Assembly (NCBI GenBank): GCA_036346205.1 | Contig: JARFJB010002009.1 | Coordinates: forward strand, 6,034,001 to 6,098,000 | Length of the DNA stretch: 64,000 nt | Direction of reading: 5' to 3' | Source: Vesta saturnalis | Taxonomy: Eukaryota; Arthropoda; Insecta; Coleoptera; Lampyridae | In this document: positions 33,656 to 44,406 of the stretch, piece by piece | Numbering within the stretch: the stretch's first letter is position 1 | How the letters are laid out: the number at the start of each line of letters is the position of its first letter | Program-made: the position numbers and the translations under genes | Notes under the pieces: model-generated | What the model was told of the DNA's origin: nothing | The model's database searches: none | Seen by the model: only the letters and a program-made list of their open reading frames with translations

Positions 33656-34208
33656 GGTGATTCACGTCGATGGTACCTTAGACGTTTACGGAAAACGAGA
33701 CATGGGATTTTTTGAAAATTTGGTCACTTGCATGGCTGGCTCGGATCTATCGATCTAAAATATTTTCAGCGTTGCGACGTTGTCGCTTATGTGGAAAAGT
33801 GGCATCACCTTTAATATTTTTAATGAGACCACCTGTATATTATTACATTGTTGGGTTCCCTATTACTTTTAAATTATTTTTGCATCACACATCCCTATGC
33901 CTATCTTCAACCGTTTTTGAGTAATTAATTAATTTCCTTATTTTTTAGTCAAAACATGGTTCCAATCGAATGTTCATTATTGTGGTGTTTGAATCTGTAG
34001 AAAGTTGAAATTCTGGATGCACTCTATGAATAAGCTGTTCATCAGTTCTGCGTAACGAAATTGGTTCCATATTATACAGGGTCGTTCGAAATTCGTTACG
34101 TTTCCGCAAGGTACAAAAATGCAGAAAAGTTAATTATTTCTAATGGGACACCCTCTATATTATCGAATATTCTGATAGACAATTGAAGTCGCTTTAAAAT
34201 GATGTATC

Positions 34209-34448
34209 ATGTTCCTATACCTAAACAGATCACCCGACCTCACACCTCTTGATTTTTACTTGTGGGGTAATTTGAACCGGAAGGTTTATATGACACCGGT
34301 ACCCACGAAACAAGACCTGCGTCAACGAGTTACCAGGAGCATTGAAGAGCTAGATCCCACAGAGATAAGGCGGGTCACAATTTCATCAACGATTATTCGT
34401 ATTCTGAAATGTTTGGAAACCAACGGTCATTTTGAAAATTTATTGTAA
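34209..34448 (+). pseudogene. mariner/Tc1-type transposase C-terminal fragment
   Basis: RSPDLTPLDFYLWGNLNRKV, then YMTPVPTKQDLRQRVTRSIE and a closing NGHFENLL give the last ~75 residues of a mariner-like transposase: the 'SPDLTPLDFFLWG' third-catalytic-residue block and the 'GGHFEHLL' end. The N-terminal DNA-binding region and the first two catalytic residues are missing. It lies in the spacer of the inverted repeat, which suggests that the fold-back derives from this transposon family. Confidence 0.8.
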
Positions 34449-35734
34449 ATGCTTTCTAGTTTTGTTAGTTATTGTTTGATATTATTTGCATTGCGATTCA
34501 TGTTTAACTGAATTTGTTATTTGACGTTCTTTTTTTATAAATAACAGTAGGTATTAATAATTAATGAAATTATTGTATAATCGTACAAACTTTCTTTTGT
34601 CCATTGGTCCCAAATTAGGATACATTTCGTTGAACTTCCAGCATGTTCTCGCTATAATTTGGACACATTGTCCATGAAAAATAAATAGTTTTATCAAAAC
34701 TTGAATTGTGTAGTAATTTCCTGCTATTTTGACCCTTTTCAAATTTCTCCCGTTAATAAACACCCGAATGTTTTATTATTAGTGCAGTAATTGTGACAGA
34801 AAAGACGGAATAGTGCGATTTTTATAGGAACATGCTTCTATTTCGGAAACCATACTGTTTAAGTATAGGAACATGATATATCATTTTAAAGGGACTTCAA
34901 TTGTCTATCAGAATATTCGATAATATACAGGGTGTCCTATTTGAAATAATTAACTTTTCTGCATTTTTGTACCTTGCGGAAACGCAACGAATTTCGAACG
35001 ACCCTGTACAATATGGAACCAATTTCGTTACGCAGAGCTGATGGACAGCTTATTCATAGAGTGCATCCATAATTCCAACGTTCTACAAATTCAAACACCA
35101 CAATAATGAACATTCGATTGGAACCATGTTTTGGCTAAAAAATAAGGAAATTAATTAATTACTCAAAAACGGTTGAAGATATTCATAGGGATGTGTGATG
35201 CAAAAATAATTTAAAAGTAATAGCAAACCCAAAAATGTAATAATATCAGGGCGTCTCATTAAAAATATCAAAGGTGATGCTACTTTTCCACATAGCTGAC
35301 AACGTCGCAACGCTGAAAATATATTAGATCGATAGATCCGAGCCAGCCATGCAAGTGACCAAATTTTCAAAAAGATTCCATGTCTCGTTTTCCGTAAACG
35401 TCTAAGGTACCATCGACGTGAATCACCCTGTATATTAGGACTAAGCCTGATGACGAAAGCAGAATCCGCTTCCGAAACGTCGCGCTCAAAAAGCAAAAAC
35501 TGTGGAAATAGGCCGATCAACTCAACTAATTGTTTTTAATTCTTTATTGTTTGGTTTCACTGTCATTGTACCCATAGTCCCTCCAAAATGTACACCTATG
35601 TCGCTGCCAGAAAGCTATGTTATGTTGGAGCAAAACAATTTATTATAAAATGATGAGGAATGCTCGGTCTATTCTTGGTTAATCGTCATTGGTTCAGCCT
35701 TAGCTTTGAGGCGACTCTCATACATCTTTTAGGT

Positions 35735-36960
35735 GGTCGGCCAGGAGGTCTTTTTGTGTTGGGTTTTTGTCTTTATCCCATTTAGCCCATCTGTTCTTTT
35801 CCATTCTAGCTATATAATTTTTCCAACATCGTCGTCTTACCCTGCCGAACCGTATACCACATCCTGTATTTGGAGCTCTTCCCTCATGGTCTCGCTTCTT
35901 ATCTGATCCCTTAGTGTTACTCCTTTAATCGAGCTTAATACCTTCATTTCTGTTGTTCGACTTATGCTTTTTGTTTCTACAGCGTATGCTAGTACAAGTC
36001 TCACCACTGTCTTATACATTTAGACTTTTCTCTCGGTGGTCATATACTTGTTCTTCCAAATTATATCTCTCAGAAATCCGGCAATTCTTGAGACTTTACT
36101 CGCTTGTGTGCGAGCTTCCCTAATCAAATCTCTGTGGCTTATCATTTCCACTCCCTGCCAGTTTACATCGTATTGATTCTCTTGATATGACCATGGACTC
36201 TGTCTTTTCTATAGATATCTGCATATTAAATGTCTCTGCTGTTGTTTGGAGCCTGTATAGCATTCTTTACAAATCTTCCTCATTTTCGGCCAACAGTATT
36301 GCATTGTCCACATGGCACAATATTTTCATTGATTCCTGGCCCATTCTGTATCCCCCTCCGGTTTCTTCCAAACTCTGTAGAATTTTATCCATGATTAGAT
36401 TGAATAGGGCAGGGCTCAAACTGTCGCGTTGTCTTATTTCTGTTATTATTGTTACTTCTGCTGTAAATCCTTGTTATGTTCTTATTTTTGTTTTGTTGTT
36501 TCTGTTAAGTTGTGCTATTGGCTGTATATAATCCTCTGGTGTGACATGTTCTGGCAGTATCTCTATAACATCGGCCAGTTGCACTCTGCCAAACGCCTTG
36601 TCGAACTCGATCGATTTTTCAACCATTTGTCTCAGTATGAAAATTTCATCCACAGTGGATTTATTTTGTCTGAAGCCTATCTGTTCTTCACCTACAACAA
36701 CTTTGTCTGTTATTTTTGTTGTATTGATCTTAATGAATAGCTTGCTAGTGCTGTTTAATAATAAGATAGTTCTGTAATTTTATGGATCGTTCTTATTTCC
36801 TTTTTTGTAGATTGGTATAGTGATGCTGTTTTTCTAGACTATTGGTGTTCTTCTGATTGTCATTATTTTTTGGAGCAGGGTAGTTAGTACTTCTTCCAGT
36901 TTTGTTTCGCGTATTTTATTAGGGCAGAGATTTGGCGAAAGCTAGTGGATTATAAAGAAT
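35735..36960 (-). pseudogene. LINE reverse transcriptase, nearly complete but decayed
   Basis: The minus strand from 36960 down to 35735 encodes, across several frames, IPIYKKGNKNDP and NYRTILLLNSTSKLFIKI, then EEQIGFRQNKSTVDEIFILR and QMVEKSIEFDKAFGRVQLAD. Next come PEHVTPEDYIQPIAQLN and MKILCHVDNAILLAENEEDL (active site ADD decayed to VDN), then the thumb and the C-terminal KTVVRLVLAYAVETKSISRT, TEMKVLSSIKGVTLRDQIRS and QDVVYGSAGLRRRCWKN. The clade is the same broad 'RSIAG.TLRD.IR' LINE group common in insects. It lies head-to-head with the plus-strand LINE that follows. Confidence 0.85.
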
Positions 36961-37375
36961 AATAATAAAAGTTCTTAACATCAAATCGTGAGTGCACCCA
37001 TGAGAACAGACACAGTTCATAAAATAAGAGGAATATAAAAAGAATAAGTAAATATGTTGGTGAAGAATTTTGGTAAGTAGATAACACTAAAAGAAAACCG
37101 CGTGAAAGTTATAAGTACAGAATAACTACTAAAAATACGCGAACTACGTTGAATTATTGTAGGCCTATCATTACGTAAATGAACTACGCATACTTGTGCG
37201 TGAAAAATTACAGACAAAATTTGAACTATCCGGTTATTAAGATAAGGTATGGTAGACGGAAGAAATCGAGCAAATAGTATAGCATCAACAAGGGATTGGT
37301 TAAAAAGAGACAGAAAATTTTGACAAGTGGGAAAGGGAAATATTAGCATTTGAAAAAAGCCAAAAAATATGAAGA

Positions 37376-37909
37376 ACTCCACTTAAGGAAATCACATCAG
37401 TCATACCAAGAGAAAAGAACGTAGCTGAGATGGAGGCAATACTAAAGAAATTAGATAAGTTGAAAGATGAGTTAAAAGAAGAAATAAATAAAAAGCAAAA
37501 GAAATCCAACAGAAACTTTGAGAAACTCGAAGCAGAATTCCATAAAAAAAAGGCGGATTGGGAGAAAAAAGCAGAAGACTGGAAAAAGGAAAAGGAGACT
37601 TCTGAGAAAAGATTAAGTAAACTAGAAGAAATATTAGAGAAACAAGAAAAAGCTACTACACGCATAAATAACATTGCAATTAAAGGCGTTAATATCAACG
37701 GAAATAAACTAGAGGGAGAAGTGGAACAATTGTTAAAGGAAAAATTACACCTTAAAGTAAATAACCACAGAGGATTTGCATTCACAAAAAAGAACAGTAA
37801 GCAAATAGTAATTGTGGAACTAAAATCGGAAGAAACAAAGAAACAAATTATGAAAAAGAAAAAATATCTAAGGGGGATAAACATTAAGAATGACTTGACA
37901 ATAGAATAA
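37376..37909 (+). CDS. LINE ORF1 protein (coiled coil)
   Basis: The longest open frame of this LINE reads LKEITSVIPREKNVAEMEAI, then a long Lys/Glu-rich heptad segment (KKLDKLKDELKEEINKKQKK through KLEEILEKQEKATTRINNIA), then a small C-terminal domain (INGNKLEGEVEQLLKEKLHL, FAFTKKNSKQIVIVELKS) as in ORF1 RNA chaperones of insect LINEs. A TAA at 37907-37909 interrupts what was probably ..IE-ERKIQAELRDISREEKK, so the copy lost its tail. The first Met is at 37430, and the frame is open upstream from about 37376. On the minus strand the same bases give a spurious Phe/Ser-rich frame. Confidence 0.7.
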   Translation, partial: TPLKEITSVIPREKNVAEMEAILKKLDKLKDELKEEINKKQKKSNRNFEKLEAEFHKKKADWEKKAEDWKKEKETSEKRLSKLEEILEKQEKATTRINNIAIKGVNINGNKLEGEVEQLLKEKLHLKVNNHRGFAFTKKNSKQIVIVELKSEETKKQIMKKKKYLRGINIKNDLTIE

Positions 37910-38059
37910 AGAAAAATACAAGCTGAATTGAGAGACATATCGAGAGAAGAGAAAAAAGGTAAAAGAGCATCAGTAGGGTATAAAAAGATATTTATAAGAT
38001 GGAGAAAGATTTGAATAGGATGTGAGAATACAAAAGATTAATGAACCACATCCAAAAAA

Positions 38060-39232
38060 CTAAGTACAACTAAATTGGACAAGAGACGATTGATGACGGA
38101 CATGGCAATGTCATATATTAGGAATCAATGAGACAAAAAAAAAGGGAAAAGGATGAAAAACCTTGGATAAAGGATACACACTTAGGTATTTGGGAGTAGA
38201 AGAAACGAGTCGAGCAGTACAAGGGGTAGGAATAATTACACACCCTGATATAAAAAAGGCAGTAACGGAATATGAAGCAGTTAGTCCAAGAATTATTAAA
38301 ATAAACCTAGTAATTAAAGAAACAATATGTATAATTCAAATCTATGCACCCACAGAAGACAGTACACAAAATGGAAAAACATAATTCTACAAGTACAGGA
38401 AATAACAAGAAAGGAAAGAGAGAAGTGTAAACACCTTATCTTTATGGGAGGCTGAAATGCTAGAACGGGAGACAATGAAAACATAGGCTTGGGTATTATT
38501 GGTAATACGGAGGTGAAGGAACAATAAACCGAAATGGGAGAAGAATAATAGAATTTTGTGTTGATAATCAACTATTGGTCAGGAACTCACTCTACCAACA
38601 TGAAGAAATTCATAAAATAACATTTGAAGCACCTGAGCGAAATGTGAAAAGCGTAATAGACTACATAACATTTAGTAAAAACTCTAAAGATGTAATAAAA
38701 AATATAGTATACAGTTAAATACAGTTAAATACGGAACACATATACTTTATAGCTAAAAGTAAATTCGGTGAACCAAAACAGAAGAAGGTAAAAACTATAA
38801 GAAAATAAGAATAGAGAAAGTAAGGGATGACGAAAACAGTCAAAAATATGAGGAACTAGTGAATATGGAATTAACCGAAGAGAGCTGAATACACAAATAC
38901 AGACCTAAACGGAAAATGGGAAATACTAATTAAAATACTAACAGTCAGCAGAAAAAAATACGTGGGATTAAAAGGATGCAGCTTGGAACTAAAATAATAA
39001 GATGGTGGAATGAAAAGGTAAAGAAAAAGATAAAAGAAAAGAAAATTGCATGTAAATAGTACATCAAAACAAAAAACGAACAGAATTATGTGAGCAAGAG
39101 AAATAAGGCCAAGGAAACTGTAAAACAAGCTAAACTAAATTCATGAGTAACCTTTGGAGAGATAATCGGAGATACTTTTGACATACTGTCAAGAAGTTAG
39201 AAGGGAAAAGAAAAGTATACATAATTATCTGC
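38060..39232 (+). pseudogene. LINE ORF2, APE endonuclease region
   Basis: The reading frame is broken but in order: ILGINETKKKGKG, then YTLRYLGVEETSRAVQGVGI, THPDIKKAVTEYEAVSPRII, KINLVIKETICIIQIYAPTE, an FMGG-stop-NAR site corresponding to GDxNAR, and INRNGRRIIEFCVDNQLLVR and EIHKITFEAPERNVKSVIDY. This is the APE-type nicking endonuclease of a non-LTR element, which cuts the target to prime reverse transcription. At least three stops or shifts are present. It is collinear with ORF1 upstream and with an RT-entry fragment at 40060-40410. Confidence 0.75.
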
Positions 39233-40055
39233 CATAATGCTTTCTCAGATTTGTAAATAAATAACTTCTAAACCCACAATACATGAATTCGAGTCATCAA
39301 TTTTTAAACACAACAATTCCTTTCTTTTTTGATCCGCCATTTTGAATTTTTTAATTTTGATAAATGATTTATTCTTAGCAATCTTTAAAACCCCCAATAC
39401 CCGACCTTCAAAAAAGTTTTGCCACTGGCAGTTTTTAAAAAATTTTTATTAGATAAAAAAGTTGCAAAATTGATCATTAGCCCACAATACCTAAATTTTA
39501 ATCATAACGGATTTTAAACATGATAATCCCCCATTTTGATCCGCCATTTTGAATTTTTTTATTTTGAAAAATGATTTATACTTAGCGATCCTAAAAACCC
39601 CCAATACCCGACTTTCAAAAAAATCGCTTGATAAATTAAAAAATGCACAATTTTGTACCCTTAAAACGGCGCGCCACTAGTTATTATATTTTTTTTTATT
39701 TTGAAATTATATAAAAAGTATTAGTTTGTTTTTTTAATTATGTAACTTTTTAAAACTTGAACCAATGATTTTTTTTAATTTTCTAATCCCCTAAGAATGC
39801 CACACCACTGGTTGGATTTTGCTCATTAACGAGCTTGACCTAGATTTTATGGCAAAGAAATTTTGTTCCTAATGTCATATTGATAGCTTTTTGTTTCGAA
39901 AGACATCACGCACACTCACACACAGACACACAATCAGACACGCGATTATCTTTTCTACAGATGTGTTTTTCGTATTGTTTAGGCCTCAAAACGTCGAGAA
40001 ATGTAAAAAAAGGTGTTTGAAAATTTAAACCAATTACATACCTAGCTTTCTCTTT
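39233..40055. mobile_element. insertion within the LINE, with internal direct repeats
   Basis: This ~820-bp block interrupts ORF2 between the endonuclease and RT entry. A ~95-bp segment is repeated at about 39325-39420 and 39530-39625 (TTTTGATCCGCCATTTTGAA, AACCCCCAATACCCGAC). It ends near a CA-rich run (CACGCACACTCACACACAGA at 39908). It has no coding potential and its family is unknown. Confidence 0.5.
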
Positions 40056-40059
40056 GTAC

Positions 40060-40410
40060 GTACGTATATGAGAAGCAATATAAAAGATGGGGATAATAAA
40101 CTAATTACGGATAAGAGAATGGTACAAGTATGGAGGAAATGTTTAGAAAAGAAATTTGAGACGCTAGAAGAAGAAACAGAGGAAGAAGTACAAGAAAACG
40201 ATAAGACACAAGTAGAAACGGAAGACTTATAGAACGAAATAACGCAAGAAGCCGAAGAAGCAATAAAAACAATCAAAGTAGGAGAAGCACCGAGAAAAGA
40301 CGAGATTAAGATGGGAGGAAAGAAAGTGTTGGTATGACTTACACAAATTTCTCAGAGGGCGTAGACACTAAGCAGAATAGCAGATGAATGGAAACAAAAC
40401 CTAATATTAC
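40060..40410 (+). pseudogene. LINE ORF2, region before RT
   Basis: Continues the plus-strand LINE: GDNKLITDKRMVQVWRKCLE, KKFETLEEETEEEVQENDKT, then EAEEAIKTIKVGEAPRKDEI and IADEWKQNLI. The 'EEA...K.GKAPG.D.I' to 'P.DWK..LI' spacing leads directly into RT motif 1. The sequence breaks off at about 40410, so the RT itself is missing. Confidence 0.7.
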
Positions 40411-41150
40411 GTGTTACGGGACAAACTCATTAGAGCATCAGTCCGTAAAGTTAATGTGCGGGCAACGGCAGTGGGATGGGCGGGGTTCTTACTTAACGCT
40501 GCAAATGGTCACTCGTCACAACTCCATAACGACAAAATCGGAAAAAATGTCACAAGGGCGCCACCTGTTAGGATACATTTATAGCGGAAAAACGTCATGA
40601 ACTAGATCTTAATAATGGCCTAACAGGAAACCAATAATGTTCACTCAAATAAAACTCACCTCTACCTAACATTCTATCCCAAAAATTCTACGCAAAGTTC
40701 ACCTAAACATCAATAAAATCCTAAACTTCATCTAAAATCCGCCAAATGACGATAATAAAACTCAAAACTCATTAAACATTTCAACGTCAAACTTATTGGC
40801 CTAATCAATACGGTAATTAATTATTTAGTTTAAAACGAAAAATACGTCACAATAAAACTAAACGCGATCGAAAATTTATAAAGTCGCATCAATATCGAGT
40901 CGCAATTCCTAAATTCGAAAAATACACAACTACGCCACAACAAATAAAACAAACTTGCTTACCTTATGTCAAATCCAGGTATAACGGTGACCACAATCGT
41001 TAAGTTAATCCTATTCCTGACTTCAAAAATAATTTGCGAATGTTCGTCAAACAATCACTGGTATGCAAATATGCCAGCTGTTCGGTCAACGACCTATTTA
41101 CTTTATAATTATGTTACGTTATTTCTATTAAAACTTATCTTCAAATGCAA
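40411..41150. other. no gene recognised
   Basis: A slightly GC-richer patch near 40440-40570 (CGGCAGTGGGATGGGCGGGG) stands out but matches nothing I know. The rest is AT-rich. Confidence 0.35.
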
Positions 41151-41179
41151 TTATATCAACCAGATAGTAAGATTAGTTA

Positions 41180-41650
41180 ATTCGCAGCGACAGTGGACTG
41201 TAAATGTTTGGGGTGGTATTATGGGTGATTTTATAGTTGGGCCACATTTGTTTAACGGACATTTAAATGGTGCTGAATATTTATATTTTTTGCAAAATGA
41301 TTTGCCCCAACTTTTGCAAAACATTACTGTTGTTTCAAGGCAAAATATGTGGCTACCACATGACGATGCTCCTACGCACTTTGCGTAAATATCAGAGACT
41401 ACTTAAATCGAGAATTTGAAGATAGATGGTTAGGCTGTGGCGGCCCCGTTTCTTAGCCGCCTAAATTGCCAGACTTAACAAAATTACATTTTTTCTATGG
41501 GGTCACATAAAAAACGTATATCAAACTGCTCCGATTACTGCAGAATGTATGAGACAACGGATAACTCCCTTATGAGAAGTAAATAGATCTTTTCAGGCAA
41601 GACTGCAATTGTGTTATGATCAAAATGGGGGCCAGTTTGAGAATCGGTTA
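41180..41650 (+). pseudogene. mariner/Tc1-type transposase remnant
   Basis: The frame gives RQWTVNVWGGIMGDFIVGPH, then LFNGHLNGAEYLYFLQNDLP and RQNMWLPHDDAPTHFA. 'W.VNVW.GI.GD...GP' followed by 'NMW..HDGAP.HF' (second catalytic Asp) is the DDE core of a mariner-like family. After a stop the sequence continues in other frames as LPDLTKLHFFYGV, a decayed 'SPDLTPLDFFLWG', so it is related to the fragment at 34209-34448. The N-terminal half is missing. Confidence 0.75.
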
Positions 41651-41659
41651 TGAAAACCT

Positions 41660-42858
41660 CATTTGTCTAAAAATAATGTTCTGCAGTTTAATGGATTTTT
41701 GGATTGTCAACATGTAGCCGGTTGGCTTGATCACCATAAAAATTAGATAATTTTTTTTTAATTTTGCCGAATAATTCGGAAATAGTAAATTTTAAAGATA
41801 GGGCACCTTACATAAACTGACCTCAAAATTTGATGATAAATCCGAAAACAGTATAAAAATTGGGGTATTCCTTTTGGAATAAGCCAATTATTGAGTTTTG
41901 AAATTATGCAACTTCGGATGAATATTTCGGGAGTTGTAGAGGACCTTTTTAATGTCAAAACGTAGCTTATTAGGTTTTCTTAGAGCCCCAAAATACCGAT
42001 CCCGAAATTCGTAGAGGTCAGGGTACGGCACCGATTTTTGTGGAACCCATCCGCTGTCAAAATTTTCATATTTTTCCAAATAATTGGAAAACGGTAAAAT
42101 ATGGCAAAAAAAATTGTCGGGGGGGGGGGGGATGATTCTATTTTAAAAACATAATTTGTTACTACCACACTTTTATGACGCACTCCGTATATTGGAAAAT
42201 AATTTTTTTTAAAATACGCACCTCTTAAACACTAAAAACTTTGATAGGAAATATTCCCGTCTAAAACTCAAATTTACTGAGAAATCGCACTTTGACGCAC
42301 TAATGAGTAACCCTGTATACCCACAATAACACGCAACACCAAGACGAAACACACACATGGTTAATTAATCCTTACAAAAATTATCGTATTTATTCGAAAC
42401 AACCTCCTTGAACTGAAAAACATGGATTTGCTTGTTCAACAAGTGCATCAAATGACTTTTGTATGTCATCGATTTGGATGTCGTTGAGAAAGGCGGAGAT
42501 TCTTCAATTGATGCAAAACGGTTTCCCTTGATAGTCAAATGGAGGAAATAAGAAATAATCGCAGGGAGCCGATCGGGCGAGTAAAGGGAGTGTTGAAGTA
42601 AAAAAAATTGATTTTTATTTTAAAAATTGGTAACTATTGTCGCATGATGAGAAGGTAAAATAATCATACAATAATGTAGGAATATAGTTTTTTTTAAATG
42701 TTTTGTGAATAATAACGCTGTTATTTCTCACTTACTATGCTAAACTGAATTTTGCAATATCTCCTTTCATTGGTTTACCTTAAAGTCTTTTTACGAATAA
42801 CGAAAATCCAGTACCTTATCAAGCAGTAATATATAGTTGGTAAATTTTTTATTTACAG
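41660..42858. other. Trio intron sequence; poly-G tract, no gene
   Basis: Holds a run of 14 G at about 42118-42131. No coding or repeat assignment could be supported. Several open frames at 41758-42183 on the minus strand lack motifs. Confidence 0.4.
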
Positions 42859-42966
42859 GTATATAACTCGTACCAAACTTTATTAAATGGTTTAGATGTA
42901 ATGTTACAAGTGTGCCATAATTTATCAACATCAACCATTCGTGACACCAATGGAAATATTGATAAT
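42859..42966 (+). CDS. trio: Trio alternative linker exon, version 1
   Basis: The acceptor TTTTTTATTTACAG ends at 42858; donor GTATGA at 42967. Its 36 codons in phase 0 read VYNSYQTLLNGLDVMLQVCH then NLSTSTIRDTNGNIDN. It begins with V, as Trio does after ..AYTE, and aligns over its first ~21 residues with the next exon (shared V, LL, LD and QVC pattern). This is the last helix and linker of a spectrin repeat. Either this exon or 43126-43209 can join the flanking exons in frame. Confidence 0.75.
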
Positions 42967-43125
42967 GTATGAGTTATTTTTTGTATTACATTTTTCAGGC
43001 CTCTTGGGACGTTGGTTTATACACTGAAACACTCTCTCTATACTTTTATCCTTTATTTTTTAAACTTTAAATTAATCACTAGTTTATTAAAATTTTAACC
43101 ACTTCTTAATTTTGCTTGGTGGCAG

Positions 43126-43209
43126 GTTCATAGTACAAGTAAGAAGCTTCTCTATCAACTTGATCATCTGGTACAGGTCTGCAATCAGCCCGGAATAGAT
43201 AAAAAACAT
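43126..43209 (+). CDS. trio: Trio alternative linker exon, version 2
   Basis: The acceptor TTTTGCTTGGTGGCAG ends at 43125; donor GTAAAT at 43210. Its 28 codons in phase 0 read VHSTSKKLLYQLDHLVQVCN then QPGIDKKH. As I recall, this version matches the linker of other insect Trio proteins closely. It starts at the same residue position as the exon 159 bp upstream, to which it is similar, pointing to tandem exon duplication. Including both would also keep the frame. Confidence 0.85.
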
Positions 43210-43419
43210 GTAAATATTTCTTTTACTAATTTTTTGTTATACTACATTAACGTCAACTGAGTATGGAGTGTATAATGTGTAAAGTGTGTCTATTAGATCA
43301 ATTAAAACAGTTGCGTATATTTGTGGTATTGCCAACACTTTTATTATTATGCATTCATGTACTCATAATATTATTCTTATAATTAAGAGGTATTTTAAAT
43401 GGTTAATTTACTACCGTAG

Positions 43420-43617
43420 GGTGAAAATACAAATAATTACGAAAGTCGACCAGGTGGAAATCCTGCAGCAGATTATAGTGAGGGAGCTAGTCATGTTCTT
43501 GCTGTAATACACCAAATATTGAATCACCATCGAGCCTTAGAACAAAAGTGGCATGCTAAGAAAATTAAACTTCATCAAAGATTGGCGTTGCGTTTGTTTC
43601 AAGAAGACGTCAAGCAA
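43420..43617 (+). CDS. trio: Trio exon: start of the next spectrin repeat
   Basis: Acceptor CTACCGTAG (poor pyrimidine tract) ends at 43419; donor GTAAGT at 43618. The 66 codons in phase 0 read GENTNNYESRPGGNPAADYS, then EGASHVLAVIHQILNHHRAL and EQKWHAKKIKLHQRLALRLF, ending QEDVKQ. This matches the conserved Trio/Kalirin segment 'YS.A.H.VL.VIHE.L.H.R.LE..W..RK..LHQRL.L..FQ.DV.QV'. Confidence 0.93.
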
Positions 43618-43669
43618 GTAAGTCTTAAATTGTAATTGCAATTCTAAATAATACATACATTTGTATTAG

Positions 43670-43792
43670 GTTTTGGATTGGTTAACAAATCATGGTGAAG
43701 TGTTTATTAGAAAAAATACTGGAATTGGAAGAAATTTACAAAAAGCACGTGTTTATCAGAAAAGTCACGAGCATTTTGAAAATGTCGTTCAG
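43670..43792 (+). CDS. trio: Trio exon: spectrin repeat continuation
   Basis: The acceptor TTTGTATTAG ends at 43669 after a 52-bp intron; donor GTAAGT at 43793. The 41 codons in phase 0 read VLDWLTNHGEVFIRKNTGIG, then RNLQKARVYQKSHEHFENVV and Q. In other Trio proteins the next residues are of the 'NTYTNA.KLL.AAE' type. I searched by eye up to the right edge and did not find them, so the next exon is probably beyond the window or was missed. Confidence 0.93.
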
Positions 43793-44405
43793 GTAAGTGA
43801 ATAAGTTATTTTTGTTGTTTTCATTTGGTTGTGTAGAAAATATTTTTGCATTTATGAAGATGGCAACACAAAAAATATGTGTACATTTGCAATAAGTGCA
43901 TTATAACTAGCATAATTGTTTAGGGTTAGTTACATAACAGTTCTTGAATTTGTAAGTGTATAAGGTGTGTGTGATAAAAGAGTAGGTCATCTCGTTCCCT
44001 ACATACTCTAGGCTCAAAATGTGATGATTTAGCCCCACTTAATTATCATAGAAAGTTTCACTAAAGTAATGAATGTTTAAAACCTAGCCAGTTAGTGTAT
44101 TCTACAGTTTATGTAGATATAAAAATTGCCTATACTTTGGCAATAATTCTTGAGATCATAAAATGGAATAATAGTGCAGTAGGTTGTGCAGGTCAAATTA
44201 TTACAGAAAGAATACATAAAAAAGTCATGTACGTTTCTTTAAGTCAACTAATTGTAATAAATTATTTTCTCCGTACCGATATTGATATTTTCCACAATTT
44301 TTTTAATATTTTCAAAAAATTTTGTATTTTCATTTAATTCATTTCATTTCATTCATTTCATTTAATTTAATTCAAAAAGAGTATAACATCAGTCATGGTA
44401 TTGTT
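43793..44405. other. Trio intron sequence, no gene recognised
   Basis: AT-rich sequence after the last visible Trio exon. The open frame 44095-44337 has no motif. Confidence 0.4.
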
Positions 44406-44406
44406 T

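Larger units (their letters stand above)
33384..35530. repeat. 2.1-kb near-perfect inverted repeat (fold-back)
   Basis: Left arm 33384-34232 pairs with right arm 34855-35530. The outer ends are ATTAGTTGAGTTGATCGGCC and its complement. The following blocks match in order: GAGCGCGACGTTTCGGAAGC, TACAGGGTGATTCACGTCGA, CATGGCTGGCTCGGATCTAT, ACAGGGTCGTTCGAAATTCG, and ACACCCTGTATATTATCGAA-type sequence. The arms are nested sets of TACAGGG-type transposon ends. The spacer (34233-34854) holds the transposase tail 34209-34448. Weaker inverted similarity continues outward (GGTTAACCAAGAATAGACC near 33012 versus 35665-35690). Confidence 0.9.

Noticed and set aside
37300..37938. 212-residue Phe/Ser-rich minus-strand frame
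   Set aside because: Antisense shadow of the Lys/Glu-rich LINE ORF1 on the plus strand.
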